NCBI GenBank assembly: GCA_973895155.1
Contig: OZ316894.1
Span: 15,748,001-15,812,000, forward strand
Direction of reading: 5' to 3'
DNA from: Marsupella aquatica
Taxonomy: Eukaryota > Marchantiophyta
Length of the DNA: 64,000 nt
Positions within the stretch are counted from its first letter, which is position 1, and each line of letters opens with the position of its first letter. Below are positions 1 through 11,674 of this stretch, in pieces. Made by a program: the position numbers and the translations under genes. Under the pieces are notes generated by a model. It worked only from the letters and a program-made list of their open reading frames with translations. It was not told the DNA's origin and did not search any database.

Positions 1-878
1 AGAGTCGTGTGAGTGAATTTCCTGGGTGGGTGGTTTTGTCGCTTGCGGTACCCAATTCTACAGCTTTGTGCCAGTGCTACAGTTAGCACTCTCAAGTCTC
101 AAGCGGTGCGTGGGGCTTCGATGTGTATGTGTATACACATGAGAAAAACGGCAACATTGGGGTGTCCAAAGAGGGCGAAAACAGCCAGAAGGCGGGAACG
201 GCCCGCGAGAGGACGCGCGGGTGACAGGCCGGGCGCGACGAAAAGCCCGTGGCGGGTGAGTTTCCCATCAGCCCGCGATCAGGCGGGCTTGGCATTGGAT
301 GGAACTATCAAACACATAGACGAAGCACACACCTCACACAGAGCTGCTGGCGGAGGAAGGACGAAGGAGGAAAGGTAGCAGACGACGACGAGCAAAAGGC
401 GGTGTGCAGGAGGTGCGGGGTCTTTGCTTGTTTGTTCGCAAATCAACCGACCCGAGCCGAGCTAGGAGAGTCCATACAGTAAGCAGGAAAGGAAGCGGTC
501 AGGCGTCTGGTTGTATAGCGGCTTGTAGTAAGTGTGGCTATGGCTTATGGTACTCGCGTCGGTGCTAGCTGTTCCCACGCGCTGTTAAGGAGAGGACATT
601 TCCCGCTTGAGATTTTTGTCGATGAAATCAAACAGCAACGGTGGCAGTAGAGCGCGTTAGGGTTTGGGATTGGCAGTAGAGAGAAGACGTAGGACGTGTG
701 TCCGAAGGGTTGGCGGTGTGATGGAAGAGAGGGAGGTCGTCGTCGCTGACAGACGAAGGGGTGCGCGAGAATAGTAGGAGCAAGGAGAGGCGAGAGCGGG
801 CGGGCGGGCGAACGGGGTGAGTTTAGGGAAGGCGACGTATTTTAGAGAGTTGGAGGGTGTGAAAGAGGGGGAGGGAAA
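1..878 (+). promoter_or_regulatory. Upstream region and 5' leader of the ADA1-like gene
   Basis: No convincing coding region; the short open frames have no family signature. The stretch is purine-rich and GC-rich towards 880, as expected for a 5' leader. A telobox-like AGGGTTT lies at about 659-665 (GTTAGGGTTTGGG context), a motif common in promoters of plant genes expressed in dividing cells. No TATA box is obvious. Promoter or leader status is inferred from position only. Confidence 0.4.
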
Positions 879-2309
879 ATGCCGCCGGTGCAGAGATCAA
901 CGCGAATAAATTTGCAGGATTTTAAGAGCAAGTTCTTGAAGATACTTGGCCCCGCGAAAGAAAATCAGTATTGGAGTCTGCTGATGAGCTTTCTGAGCTT
1001 CAAGCTGACCAAGGCAGAGCTGGACAAGCTGGTACCAACCACAATTGGGAAGGAGAATGTGGTGTTGCACAATCAGCTTGTCAAAGCTATATATTTCAAT
1101 GCGACTTGTTCTGATGCTCCGGCTCCGCCCCCGTCTGTGCACGATACGTCGAAACCGGTAAAGGGCATTCGAAGGAAGCCTTTGGTGACCCCAGCTTCAG
1201 TGTCCACCGAAGAGCCGGGTCCTGTGTCTCCCGTGCCAGTGGTACGGGCTAATGGCGATGGGACAGTTCCCTCATCGCCAAGGAAGGGCAGGTCTGCTAT
1301 CAACCGAGACCGGAAGGCGAAGGAAAGGCCTAGCCCCTTGGGCTTTCACCAAAGAGGAGAAGCTTCGACTTCTCAAGGGGGAAGTGCTCTCGATGAGGAA
1401 ACCCACCGGATTTTGGAGAATGGGGGTCTTCAGATGCCAGACCTGGCAAGACCCGCCCAGCAATCTCCGTATCCTGCTGAGCATTCCAATTTGGAGCTAA
1501 CGAGTCCAAACAAGCGTCAGAGACTTACTCCCGCTGCACCAGGGAATCATGTCTCACAACCGATAGAGGGGAACTCAGGAATGGGCGGGATGGGGCAGCC
1601 CAGAGAGGAGTTGGAGGATGTGGAAGAAAACGACGATGAGGAAGACGAGGACAATGACGGTGACACTGCCTTGTTGTCTAACAGGTTTGTTAAGCCACCC
1701 TTAGGTGTACCTTTCTGTGTTTCTAGTGTGGGGGCTCCGCGGAGGGTGCCGTTTATGGGTTTGGTGGGTCCAATTACACACTCTCTGCTTGGGGATAGTC
1801 TTGACGACGGATGTTTTGAGGAAAGCGAATTGCCAGATGCAGAAGGTATGCAAAGACGCATGCAACAAACTGCCGTTATGGAGAATAGTTTGGAGGGTGT
1901 TAGCCCAGAGGCTGCCAATTTGCTCAACATTGCGTTGGATGTTTACCTGAAAAGTCTTATCAAACCTGCCATTGACCTTCGACGTGCAAAGCGTTCCGCT
2001 AAAAACAGGGAGAAGAAGTTTGCTAGTAAGGAGAATGGAGGGATTTATCTAGGGAAAAATCTCAGGAAAGATGGCACTAGTGTAATTTCACACAAGCAGA
2101 TGAATGGGACATGGCCTGTCCACATTTCCAGGAGAGATGGAAATGCAGTTGGAGCAGAATCTGCAGCTTCAGAGGACGCAGCGAAATGCGGCTCATCAGT
2201 GATTACAGCTCTGGACTTTAAAGTGGCAATGGAGATCAACCCTCAACTACTTGGGGAAGAGTGGCCAACTCTCATGGAAAAGATAGCGCTGAGAGTGTTC
2301 GATCAATAG
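879..2309 (+). CDS. ADA1: SAGA complex subunit ADA1/TADA1-like (Hfi1 family)
   Basis: A 476-residue single-exon protein. The N-terminal segment (about residues 8-75, beginning RINLQDFKSKF and containing YWSLLMSFLSFKLTKAELD) matches the SAGA-Tad1/Hfi1 domain of plant ADA1 proteins, which build the core of the SAGA histone acetyltransferase coactivator in the nucleus. A low-complexity Ser/Pro middle and an acidic run (EELEDVEENDDEEDEDND, about 245-265) follow. A second conserved block (about 346-375, SPEAANLLNIALDVYLKSLI) precedes the C-terminal end NPQLLGEEWPTLMEKI, which resembles the end of Arabidopsis ADA1 proteins. The start at 879 is the first ATG before the domain. No introns are needed. 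Family assignment is from recalled sequence; confidence is good for the family, less for the paralogue. Confidence 0.85.
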   Translation: MPPVQRSTRINLQDFKSKFLKILGPAKENQYWSLLMSFLSFKLTKAELDKLVPTTIGKENVVLHNQLVKAIYFNATCSDAPAPPPSVHDTSKPVKGIRRKPLVTPASVSTEEPGPVSPVPVVRANGDGTVPSSPRKGRSAINRDRKAKERPSPLGFHQRGEASTSQGGSALDEETHRILENGGLQMPDLARPAQQSPYPAEHSNLELTSPNKRQRLTPAAPGNHVSQPIEGNSGMGGMGQPREELEDVEENDDEEDEDNDGDTALLSNRFVKPPLGVPFCVSSVGAPRRVPFMGLVGPITHSLLGDSLDDGCFEESELPDAEGMQRRMQQTAVMENSLEGVSPEAANLLNIALDVYLKSLIKPAIDLRRAKRSAKNREKKFASKENGGIYLGKNLRKDGTSVISHKQMNGTWPVHISRRDGNAVGAESAASEDAAKCGSSVITALDFKVAMEINPQLLGEEWPTLMEKIALRVFDQ

Positions 2310-5300
2310 GAAGCTTTCTTCACAAGGCAGCATGACAAGATTTTCCTGGCCATGTTTTTCTCTGCGGCATTGTAATATCTTGTCTTCACCTTCTACTCCA
2401 TTTTTCGTATTCTTTATTCTTTTGACCTCCGTCTTCATCATGCTTTTTTTTTCCCTCCCTTTATTGGACCAACTCTGCCTTTCTCATCGTAGTTTCCATC
2501 TCGGGCGGCTCGTATCTGCCGTAATCTCTTACTCGTGGTTCTTGGGAAGGCAGCCTTGGTCCCGTGAAGTGGCAGGAAATCATTTCTAGGAACTCATATC
2601 ACTATTTAGGTGGCTTTTGAATATATTGGAGCGAAGATGAAGCTGGTGGAGGAGGTGAGGCAATATGGTGACAGCTTTCACCCTCTAGATTCTTCCTCAC
2701 TGAAAGATACCGTTATTGGCATCATCCTCTTCATAGGAATTGCAAAGCAGAGAGGAATATTAATACTGTGCAACAGGCAGAAGCATTTGCAGACAACATT
2801 TCGGAGATGAATTGCTCGACCAGTTAGGTTTGATATTGATGCAGTCCAGAGCCTGTTGTCCATGACCGTTCATGTGGTTCTCAATTTAGCAACATGCCAC
2901 ATCTTTTCTGGGGTTTACGCCTCCGACCTTGCTACCTGGACTCAGGAAGACAGAACACGTGTTTTCATCATCCAGATGGACGAAGGCAATGAGACAACTT
3001 GAGGCGGCCTACAATGCAAGCTGGTGCTTTCTTATGAAGGAGATCAAGCAACACAGATGTGACCACGCAGGCTTGCTGTGCACGTGGAGACTCGTTTACC
3101 TACTTCAATTTACCATCACTTGCATGGTAAGAAACAGTTTTGCTCGAAATGAAAGCTTAGGAAATCTCAAAGTTCTCGCACTTGGAGTGTTGATGCTCTC
3201 AAGCCGTGATATAATTCCGGTGTTGTTCTGATTGTCAAAACCGTAATGTCAATTGAACAACAGGTCTTGGTTCACCTTGCACTGTCAGGGCCATACGTTG
3301 GATTTTGCTGTTAACTTGAGTGAACCTTGCGATAAGGTACTTGTTTCCTGGCTGTTCTTTTAATAAATTACTCCTCAAGTGATTCTTTTCCTGCTTCAAA
3401 CGAAGCAAGCACTGACATCTTTGTGTCTTGCAGGACTTGACACCGTCACAGGAAATTTACGATTGGCCTTTTACGCTCTTGGATGGATTAAAATGGAAGG
3501 CTATCTGAAGATGGGGTCATAACTGGGTAGTTCCATTTCACGGGCAAAAGCAAAGAATATCTGATAACAGTATGGGTGTGCCTTTGGTGTTTCGACCACA
3601 GAAATCAAGAAGACACACAGGTTGAAAGAGCACTCCTTATGGCATCATTTATTATTTAAAAATGTTATGCTACCCAGTCAAGTTTGCGGGATACTGAAAG
3701 GCAAGTCGAGTCCAGTTTGAGACCGGTGATGGCAACTAATTGGATGTTGAAGAACAAGTGATGCGTGATGGTAACGTTCCCGAAAAAAACCCTCGACGAT
3801 TACCCTCTGCCTTTAGTGACATACAACTACGATGGAGGAAGTTTAGCTGTATTATAGAAGTTTTTGCTTTCCGTCATACAAAGGCACATAGAAAATGCAG
3901 TGTCAAGGAAGTTTATTGGTTGCAATGTTTACACTAGTAGGCGTCAGCATTCAATCTGACACGATGAAGTGAATTGTCCAGCCACATAAATGCAGCTGCC
4001 TGCGGAATTGGGTAGCAGTTTAGCGTTGTAAGCGCATGAATACAACAGAAACCTAAGATACTGATGTTTCCGTCCATGTCACATCCAGTCAGGTTCAGGT
4101 GTCCAAGATAGAAAGCCCTAGCGACAGTGATGCGCCAAAGAGGGTGTAGGTTTTCTTAGCCAAAATGTTGGTTAACTCAATGGTGTAGATCGGGTCGCCT
4201 TGCTAATGGTAAGCAATCCACAATAGAATGTAGTGTTTTAAATTTTTCATAGTGTTTCTGCGGGGGCTGTCTACGCTAAGAGATGACCCTCTCCCCGAAC
4301 TTTAGCGGGAAAGGGCCCTGACCACGTCAGTTAATGGTGCGGCTGGGCTGGACCTTCAAAAGTATGGTTGACTTGCACGCTTTGTGCTGGTTGTTAGCTC
4401 AGAAGAGTCGAGGTTTGATACATGTCACCGTGATGAGGTTGTTTACCTTCAATCTCGGATGTCCACAGAAGTTATTGTTATAAATGTGGAGTGACCAACT
4501 GGTCCCTGGTCCACTTTTGTGGACCACGGTATCTTTCATCTCGGTTTTTGGAGAGAGCTATGACCTCTCGTTTATTTTATCTACAATCTGTAAGAGCGCG
4601 CAACAATGTGTATGGTTAATGGAATGCTAATCTAATTCTTGCCTACCAGTGTACAGTAAGGCTCATTTAAATCGCAGTCATTCTCAGTATAAATGTTTTG
4701 AGGGGTTTAAGATGGTATCCTCTATTGGATGGGATTCAAGAATTGACAGGGTCGCCACACTTATTCAATAACAAAAGCTCACCAACAGCATCCCCCACGC
4801 TTTTCCATACAAATATCAGTGTTCTGAAAATGTTGTGTTTCCTTTTGACAAGTGAAATGATCTACCCAGGTCCATCTACTTCTTGGACATGAAAAATTAT
4901 TATCGTTATGAGACAATTGATGTTGCGAAGGAAGAGTGCGAATCTTTTGGTGTTCCCGTTCTCATTGAATGCACTTCTAACCAGATAAAATTAGTTTTAA
5001 AGCTCTGCTGCCCTTCACGAATAATTTATTCATAGATATAAGGAGCAAGAAGAAACGATACCGGTATCGTTGTTCTCGTGTGTAGGCGTGGAAAGTTTTT
5101 AAAGTCTTTTTGCTTCAAACCCTCAAAAACAGAGTTCAGGTTCAGAAAACTTGGTTCCGCACGTTTTGTACACGTACGCTCTCATTTGGCGGTGTAAAAA
5201 AGATTGTTCAAAGGAAAAATTATCAATCAAGTCCTCCAACTTACTTCCTTGGAACTCCTCCTACTTACTTGTGTTGCACTCAACAATAAAACTATCCAGC

Positions 5301-5879
5301 AAGTCTTGGGACTCATCCGTCGTTCCTAGTGTTACGCAGTATCCTGCAGATGCTATGCCGACGTCGAAGCTGCCATGTTGAGGACTCGAATGTGTCGGGT
5401 CATAGCATTGATTCGAATGTGTCCGGTCATAGCATTGATTCGAATGTGTCGAGTCATAGCATCCATCGGTCCGAGTTCAGTGCTTTGCAAAATGTCGTCC
5501 TTTTTAATTTTTGCGTGTAGAAGCGGACGCGGGTTCGACAACTGCCCCGTGTTTCCTTCAGTGGTGAGTGCGATTCCGCACTTTAACAATGCTCCAACAA
5601 ACTTTACCATGTCCAATTCGCGTAGTTATCATTCTTTGTCTAGATACTTCCCATTACTGAAACATTGCTTTTATCCAAAACATGAACAAATATAGAAGAC
5701 TGTTATCAGCAAGCTATGGGTACCTTCTCTCAACTTAAACCTATATATCTAACCAGACCATCCATTACCAATATGGTCCAGTAACGGACTACATAATTTT
5801 AATTATGTCTCGCAAAAAGGAACGGGAATGACCACTGTCGAAGGCAATTAGAGGAATTTTACTCGCCTTCAGAAGCCTA
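2310..5879. other. Gene-free interval between ADA1-like and LCAA
   Basis: The first few hundred bases are probably 3' UTR of the ADA1-like gene (T-rich at 2435-2455). The rest is AT-rich with many stops in all frames and only short unrecognisable open frames, such as 2929-3231. The only structure seen is a 27-bp tandem repeat near 5386. I see no RNA gene or transposon ends. Confidence 0.5.
5386..5466. repeat. 27-bp tandem repeat, three copies
   Basis: The unit begins TCGAATGTGTCGGGTCATAG and recurs at 5386, 5413 and 5440 with single-base changes (CGGG/CCGG/CGAG); the third copy degrades at its end. The period divides by three, so it keeps reading frames open across it. No coding gene is recognised there. 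Confidence 0.85.
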
Positions 5880-7504
5880 TTACAGTGGAAGGAAAGGAGT
5901 CCACCAGGGTCCGTCATATTTGGCATATGGGGCTGTCCATACTCCTGGCTTTTCAAAATTAAGCCCAGTAGAAGAATTCCCCCCCGCTAGTGCTTCAGCT
6001 ACGGTATCAGCCTCGAAAGCTCCCTTAAGAACGCGATCCAACCTTAATTTCATGAACCTGGTGGGCAAGCGATATACATGAGTCACACTGTCACCACGCA
6101 GCGTATTCAGAATGTAGCATCTATTCTTGGGTTGCTCTCTCTCAAACTGTTATATAATTGCTTCCGTCTCCTATTTGTCACGAGTGTGTTCTTTCCCAAA
6201 AGTCATTTGGCTCCCTGTTCCCTAAAATGAGGATATAAAGTACGACAGTAAAATTATCATGTTATTTGCTCTCAAACTTCGACAACTTACGTGATCCACG
6301 TGGCATCGGTAGAGACGAGGGCTACAGCAGGTCTACCGAGACGTTTTGTGATGTCAGGAAAACTGGCCAAGAACTCTGGTTCAATGACGAGCCAAAAGTC
6401 TTGCTCCTTACCCTGCTCACCAAAATACCTCAACCGCTCCCTCATCGACTCTTGAAAATGCTCCTCATCATCTAGCATAAACTTGGCATTAGCCACGACA
6501 AAATGATACTGGGTTCTCTGGATCAAAAACCACGAAAATCATCATGAGCTACTACGCGTGCACTTCGCTGTCTACAGGAGATCCAAGTCTAAGATCATGA
6601 ACGAAAGAATTCGTATGGGATATTGGGTCCCAATTCAATGGTTCTTTTCGTCCTCATAACTTATAATCTCTTTGTGCCTGACGGTAACAGTGAACTTTCA
6701 GGTTGTCATTCGTATCTGTCTATCTACGCTACGATGAACTCAGGAATGAAAAACCGTTCATTACCATCTACTTTATATTTGTAGAGCCCATTGATGTGTC
6801 GTCTGTGCCAGAGTTGTATAAGTACAGATAGTTTTAACTTGGTCATTGACTAGGTGATTCTCACACGCTACCTTTCTCTTTCCAAAAACTTAATCTGGGG
6901 ACTCTGGACAATTCAAGGTAATCGTATAACGTATGAGATTTTCTACGATAACATCTTTACTTTCAATAATTGACCAACCTGCTCGGAGAAAACTAGTAAA
7001 GATTCTATTTAACTGCTTTTGGAAGCGTTGCCCATTCTTTCCGCCATAGCCGGGAGAAACAATCGGACGTTTCTAAAGAGAAGTGGACAAGAGAACAGTC
7101 TTCGAGTGGGTTCACAAATTTTAAGCTCAGTTCGTAACATTCTTAATCTGATGCAGTTCTTCACATTCGTAACAAATGCAGCTACTGTAGTTTCAAGTCC
7201 CACACGAACTGACCTGAGACGCAGCAGTCGAGATAGGTTCGACATTCTCCACAGCCTTCTCGGCAGCAACGGCTTGGACCAATCGGGAAAAAAGTGTGCC
7301 AGTAGCAGCTTCCACAACGCTTGCGGAACGGCTGCTTGGAATATTCATGGAAACGGTGGCCCCAGCAGTGCTACACGGTCGGCAAGCGAAGCTCACACTG
7401 CTCCTGTTGAGGTTGTTGTCGCAGTTATACCCGCGGTGGAGGCCCTGCTGGACTGGGCCAGAAGCCCACACGGCTGAGGGTGCCCCAGCCTGTGCTAAAG
7501 CCAT
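5880..7504 (-). CDS. LCAA: YCF54 / LOW CHLOROPHYLL ACCUMULATION A (LCAA), chloroplast-targeted
   Basis: Three exons on the minus strand: 7504-7214, 6517-6291 and 6057-5880. All junctions are GT-AG and agree in phase (0 and 2), giving 231 residues. Exon 1 encodes a Ser/Ala/Arg-rich N-terminus of about 95 residues, probably a chloroplast transit peptide. Exons 2-3 encode the Ycf54 domain: YHFVVANAKFMLDDEEHFQE, then RYFGEQGKEQDFWLVIEPEF, RPAVALVSTDATWIT, MKLRLDRVL, and a C-terminal WTAPYAKYDGPWW motif typical of the plant form. Ycf54/LCAA is an accessory factor of the Mg-protoporphyrin monomethylester oxidative cyclase (with CHL27) in the plastid. In cyanobacteria and some algae it is encoded as ycf54. 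The start is the first ATG of the exon-1 frame, at 7504. Confidence 0.92.
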
Positions 7505-7930
7505 CGCTTCCTACCACTCGCTTTCTCGCTTGCAACGTGACCCGCAAAACCCAAGACCCTGACACGATCTCCTTTGCGAGGATAGGATATTTCGTAGAGA
7601 AGAATGCAGATAACAGACGGAAATTCCTGTTTCCTCACAGCGGAGCTTCTCGTTTGCGCTCCCTCTCTCACTCGCTAGGCACCCTCTGCTGGAAAAACAG
7701 TTCGGCAGAGAGGCAAAACCAAGTTTGGCACAGAGGACCGGGATCTCACTCACTCACTCACTAGTGAATCGGAGCTACGAGTTACAGAAGGGGCTTGAAT
7801 TTCTGCTTACTCTTTGAATTCGACACTCGAGAGGGACGGACGGAGACTCGGGGAGTCATCAAGTTGGGCTGTTACGAGTAAAAAAAAATCCTTGAAATGG
7901 GTGATTTTTTGCTCAAACCAAAGTTTGGAC
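7505..7930 (-). promoter_or_regulatory. Upstream region of LCAA
   Basis: Short interval between the LCAA start and the 9-bp target duplication of the Mutator-type foldback element. It carries an ACTC microsatellite (about 7746-7762). If the element sits in the promoter, it lies only about 430 bp upstream of the LCAA start. No defined promoter motif was identified. Confidence 0.35.
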
Positions 7931-7939
7931 TTGTTGGCC
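7931..7939. repeat. 9-bp target-site duplication, left copy
   Basis: TTGTTGGCC lies immediately left of the element at 7940. The identical 9-mer lies at 8953-8961. A perfect 9-bp duplication is diagnostic of Mutator-superfamily insertion. Confidence 0.85.
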
Positions 7940-8952
7940 GGGATATAAGCTTGATGGCCCCTGGTGAACCTTTCTTACCTGATGGCCCCCTAGATAACTT
8001 TTTTTACCGAGTAGGACCCTCTTAATGACCAGTACACCTGTTCTTATGTGGTGCCTACACCTGTCCTTATGTGGTGCCTTATGTGGTGCCTACTATGTAT
8101 GGTGACTCCAAGCAAACTGCACAGTTGAACTGTGCAGTCAACCTTGCATGGTCGCGCGACCGAGAAACCACGGAGATGATTCGGGAGAAACCGCGAAAAG
8201 CGACTGCCGCTGTCAAAACTATGATTTGAAGACAATATGCATTATGTTTTCGGATTCAATGGGTTAATGCCTGAAGACTCAATGGATTATGTCTTCCCAT
8301 GTTTCAAGGTTTAGGGTTTAGGGTATACCCGACACCTTTGGGTCTGTCTTCTTTTGAAATTGTTTGTATGCATTGCACAAGGGAGTATTACCATTTTTTG
8401 AGCGCAATTGTCAATCATTTGCCAATTTTTGTTGTGGCGGGCAGTAGGCAAATTCTGAACATTGAACTTGAATATTCTTTGTGGACATTTGGAGGTACCC
8501 CACACTGACGCTGACAGTCGTGCATGAAAACATCGTGAAAAACCCATGTGCGCAACGTGAAAAACATACCTAATAACTACCCCACGATATGGTAAAAATT
8601 TGAACCCGAAGACATAATCCATTGTGTCTTCAGGCATTAACCCAGTGAATCCGAAGACATAATGCATATTGTCTTCAAATTGCAGTTTTGACAGCGGCAG
8701 TCGCTTTTCGCAGTTTCTCCCGAATCATCTCCGTGGTTTCTCGGTCGACCATGCAAGGTTGACCGCACGGTTCAACTGTGCAGTTTGCTTGGAGTCACCA
8801 TACATAGTAGGCACCACACAAGGACAGGTGTAGGCACCACACAAGAACAGGTGTACTGGTCATTAAGATGGGTCCTACTTGGTAAAAAAAGATACCTAGG
8901 GGCCCATCAGGTAAAAAAGGTTCACCAGGGGGCCCATCAAGCATATATCTCC
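7940..8952. mobile_element. Non-autonomous Mutator-like foldback element with long terminal inverted repeats
   Basis: A 1,013-bp element. The left arm (7940 to about 8300) and right arm (about 8600-8952) are inverted copies of each other along about 350 bp. Ends are GGGATATAAGCTTGATGG and the complement of CCATCAAGCATATATCTCC. Shared inner blocks include the ACTGCCGCTGTCAAAAC segment and the GCCTGAAGAC segment. The 300-bp loop contains two plant-telomere-type units (TTTAGGG, about 8309-8323). It is flanked by a perfect 9-bp duplication TTGTTGGCC. No transposase is inside, so it must have moved in trans. The arms have diverged slightly, so it is not brand-new. Confidence 0.85.
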
Positions 8953-8961
8953 TTGTTGGCC
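8953..8961. repeat. 9-bp target-site duplication, right copy
   Basis: TTGTTGGCC immediately follows the element end ATCTCC and is identical to 7931-7939. Confidence 0.85.
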
Positions 8962-9396
8962 GCTAGTAACAGCAAGCCTCGCTAGCAAAAACCCATCGAA
9001 CAGTTTGTTCATATTTGAATGACTAATGTTTGTTTAAGAAACCTTTTGAGTGAAGTATGTCAATGTAACTTTTTTTTTAAACAAATTGGACAATCCAAAA
9101 TAGATATAAAGATCATCACCAAAGCACTTGGCAAGGAGTTTTACTTGCAATTTAAATGATGGGCCTGGAGATTGGGAGTCATCAGTATCTCAGATAAACA
9201 CACAAAATTGGCACCATAACCAACATAAAAGGTTGGCAGTGATTTCAGGGAGAGTTGCCAACTGTAAAAAAAGCCAAGTCTGTAAAGACATGATATCCGA
9301 CCTTATCAGGGTATGTGACTATGTCACTGATAGTTTTCTCAATGAGTAACAAACCAGGGTCCAAATCATGAACCTACAAAACTTTTCAAAAATATA

Positions 9397-9414
9397 GCTA
9401 GCGACCTCCCTAGC
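9397..9414. repeat. 18-bp palindrome, copy 1
   Basis: GCTAGCGACCTCCCTAGC, one mismatch from a near-perfect palindrome. First clear member of a family found only between about 9.4 and 19.3 kb. A degenerate half-site also occurs at 8978-8986 (CTCGCTAGC). Confidence 0.7.
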
Positions 9415-10354
9415 AAACCTGATGAACCAATATCTGGTGTTTTATAAATAAATTAAAGGGAACTTCATATGGAGTGTAAATATGATCTCTCCCTACCAAC
9501 ACACAAAAAAGTCTACTCCCAATGGTACTTACATATATATTAAAAACCAATGAAAACCTTATTAAAACCAAACCTCACTCTAAAGTGGATAACATCAAAC
9601 CTCAACTCCCCTTTGGATCAGATCGGAAACTTCAGCGACAGTTAAAATAGGCTGCTTGACTACATCCGAAGTCTCTAGGTTCAAATGGTAAACATTCTTG
9701 TAAACCCAAAGGATATGTTTGCAAGACATGTAAGGCTTTCCATGCGAATGCCGCTTATAGAAATCCTCAGAGGAGCAACATGGGAAGACGCACGACTGAA
9801 TCCAATATTTACTAGATTTACTAGGGTTGTTTTCATGCGTCGCAATCAAAAACTGTCTTCCCCATCCGTTACCTTGGATGATCTTTTCACAAGCCACAAT
9901 CCTCATTTGCTCTTCATTTGCAGACTGAATCCTTTTAACAAGTTCTGCAGTGAAGTTGAAACGTTGACGAGCACCCTTCCCATTCCGCGTCCTCAGTCGT
10001 CTATTCAAATAGTTTACATCAACCTTTTCTGGAAAAGAGTTCACGTCAATTTGAAGTTCCACGCGACCTGGAGGAGCAACACTGCCATCTGGTTCGCAAT
10101 CCATGTAATAGAGACCATCAATCTGAAAACCCAAGCCAATCAAGAAGCTGATTTCAGGAGGAGTTAAGTCTGTCCCTCGAAGAACTTTTAGAGACGAGGG
10201 TACTAAGGGAAGTTGGGCAATTGACTTGCGCCCCCTGGTCTTGTGGCAGACATTGTTTGGGCAGAAGTATAAGAGTTGAGGATGTGGTGAAGTCATCCTC
10301 AAACCATGGATTGCAACCCCAACCACACCGTCCGCAAGACCGAGTATGAAAACC

Positions 10355-10740
10355 TACACTGTTCACCGTAATTAGTGTTATGCAAGAATTAGTGTTAGTA
10401 CAAAATTAGTGTTACTAACACTAATTTTGGTAAAAATGATTTTGAGTCCAAGTAACACTAATTTTTGTCGGTTTTCAAAATGAATTTTTTTCAGTTTAGT
10501 TTAAATTGCTTGTAAAAAACGGATGATCTCTAGTCCAAAGTAACACTAATTGTTGTGGATTTTTTAAAATAGTTTTTTTCTTTGTATTTTGCCACTTTTA
10601 AGACCATAGTAACACTAATTCATGTGCGCAAAAATAGTGTTAGCACAAAATTAGTGTGACTAACACTAATTCGCGAGTAGACCCTGAAAATGGGCGCTCT
10701 CGAATTAGTGTTACTCACACTAATTACGGTGAACAGTGTA
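10355..10740. mobile_element. TAACACTAAT-rich MITE, copy A
   Basis: The ends are inverted: TACACTGTTCACCGTAATTA at the left and its complement TAATTACGGTGAACAGTGTA at the right. If TA is the target duplication the ends are CACTGTTCACC, which would suit a Tc1/mariner-type MITE, but the superfamily is not certain. The interior is AT-rich and holds many copies of AACACTAATT/AATTAGTGTT in both orientations. It interrupts the transposase-like pseudogene between a Ser-rich block and a zinc-binding block, so it inserted after that gene was acquired. Confidence 0.75.
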
Positions 10741-11656
10741 CTTCCTTGATTAAATTTCGACACTCATCTCTTCCAGAAATGGTCCTATCCATAGACCCAT
10801 TGCACACTGGACCATTTCCTTTCCCGCACCGCCTTAAGTGCCAAGTACCAAATGGGACATCAACTTCATTTACCGCAGGTATTCTCCTTGGTGAAACTGG
10901 TTCCTCTGGACGGACAGGAGATACATGTTGTTGTGACAATGGCTTAGGAATTTCAAAAGTGTCATCTCCTGAGCTCTCAGTGTCATTCCCTTCATTATCG
11001 GAAAGAAGAATCACGACGGATGGATCTGGACAACTAGAGAATGTTGAAGGATGGAGTATGCCCGAACTCTCCTTCAACTTGTCGCTCTCTTCCACGACAT
11101 TGACACTCCGGAAATCAGAATATGAATTTCTTGGATGTACGCCTCTTGTCATCGCCTCCGTGCACATCACCTTATCATGTCGATGAGAGTCTTCAGCACC
11201 AACTCTATGAAAAAGCTTGGCCTTTTCATTTTCTGGACTTTGTGCAAAGATCTCCATGAAGTGGTTGAGTGCGATGGAACTCATATTTTGGAGATGATTC
11301 AAGCAGAAGATTGGTTGCTTTCTCAAAAGCATCAAGGGATCCTAGTGTATCTGCATTCCTATATGCAAGTTCAAATATGGTAGGTCCATGTCCCCTGTGG
11401 CATCTTTCAATGTACGCAGCAAAGGCAGCAATCTGCCCACCAGCACAATTTTGATCAAGCTCACAAGCTTCAATCAGTCCAATCTTCTTCTTCATTTGGC
11501 AAGCTCTCATTGAACCATGTACAGATTCGGCTCCAGTACAATTTGGCATCAACGCTGACTCCTTTGTTGTTTGAGTCTGAAGTCTAGACATAAACAAACA
11601 CAATCATTGGGAGGCACATACTTGATTTGAAGATAACATTCATACACGAAAGGAAT

Positions 11657-11674
11657 GCTAGCGACATCGCTAGC
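11657..11674. repeat. 18-bp palindrome, copy 2
   Basis: GCTAGCGACATCGCTAGC, self-complementary except at the central pair. It lies in the probable intron of the transposase-like gene. Confidence 0.75.

Noticed and set aside
2929-3231. 100-codon open frame downstream of ADA1-like
   Set aside because: Composition and lack of any motif fit a chance frame in 3' flanking DNA.
5386-5466. Short direct repeats considered as a CRISPR-like array
   Set aside because: The units are contiguous without spacers, and the window is a plant nuclear genome.
8309-8323. TTTAGGG units as an interstitial telomere
   Set aside because: Only two units, inside the loop of a transposon; too short for an interstitial telomeric array.
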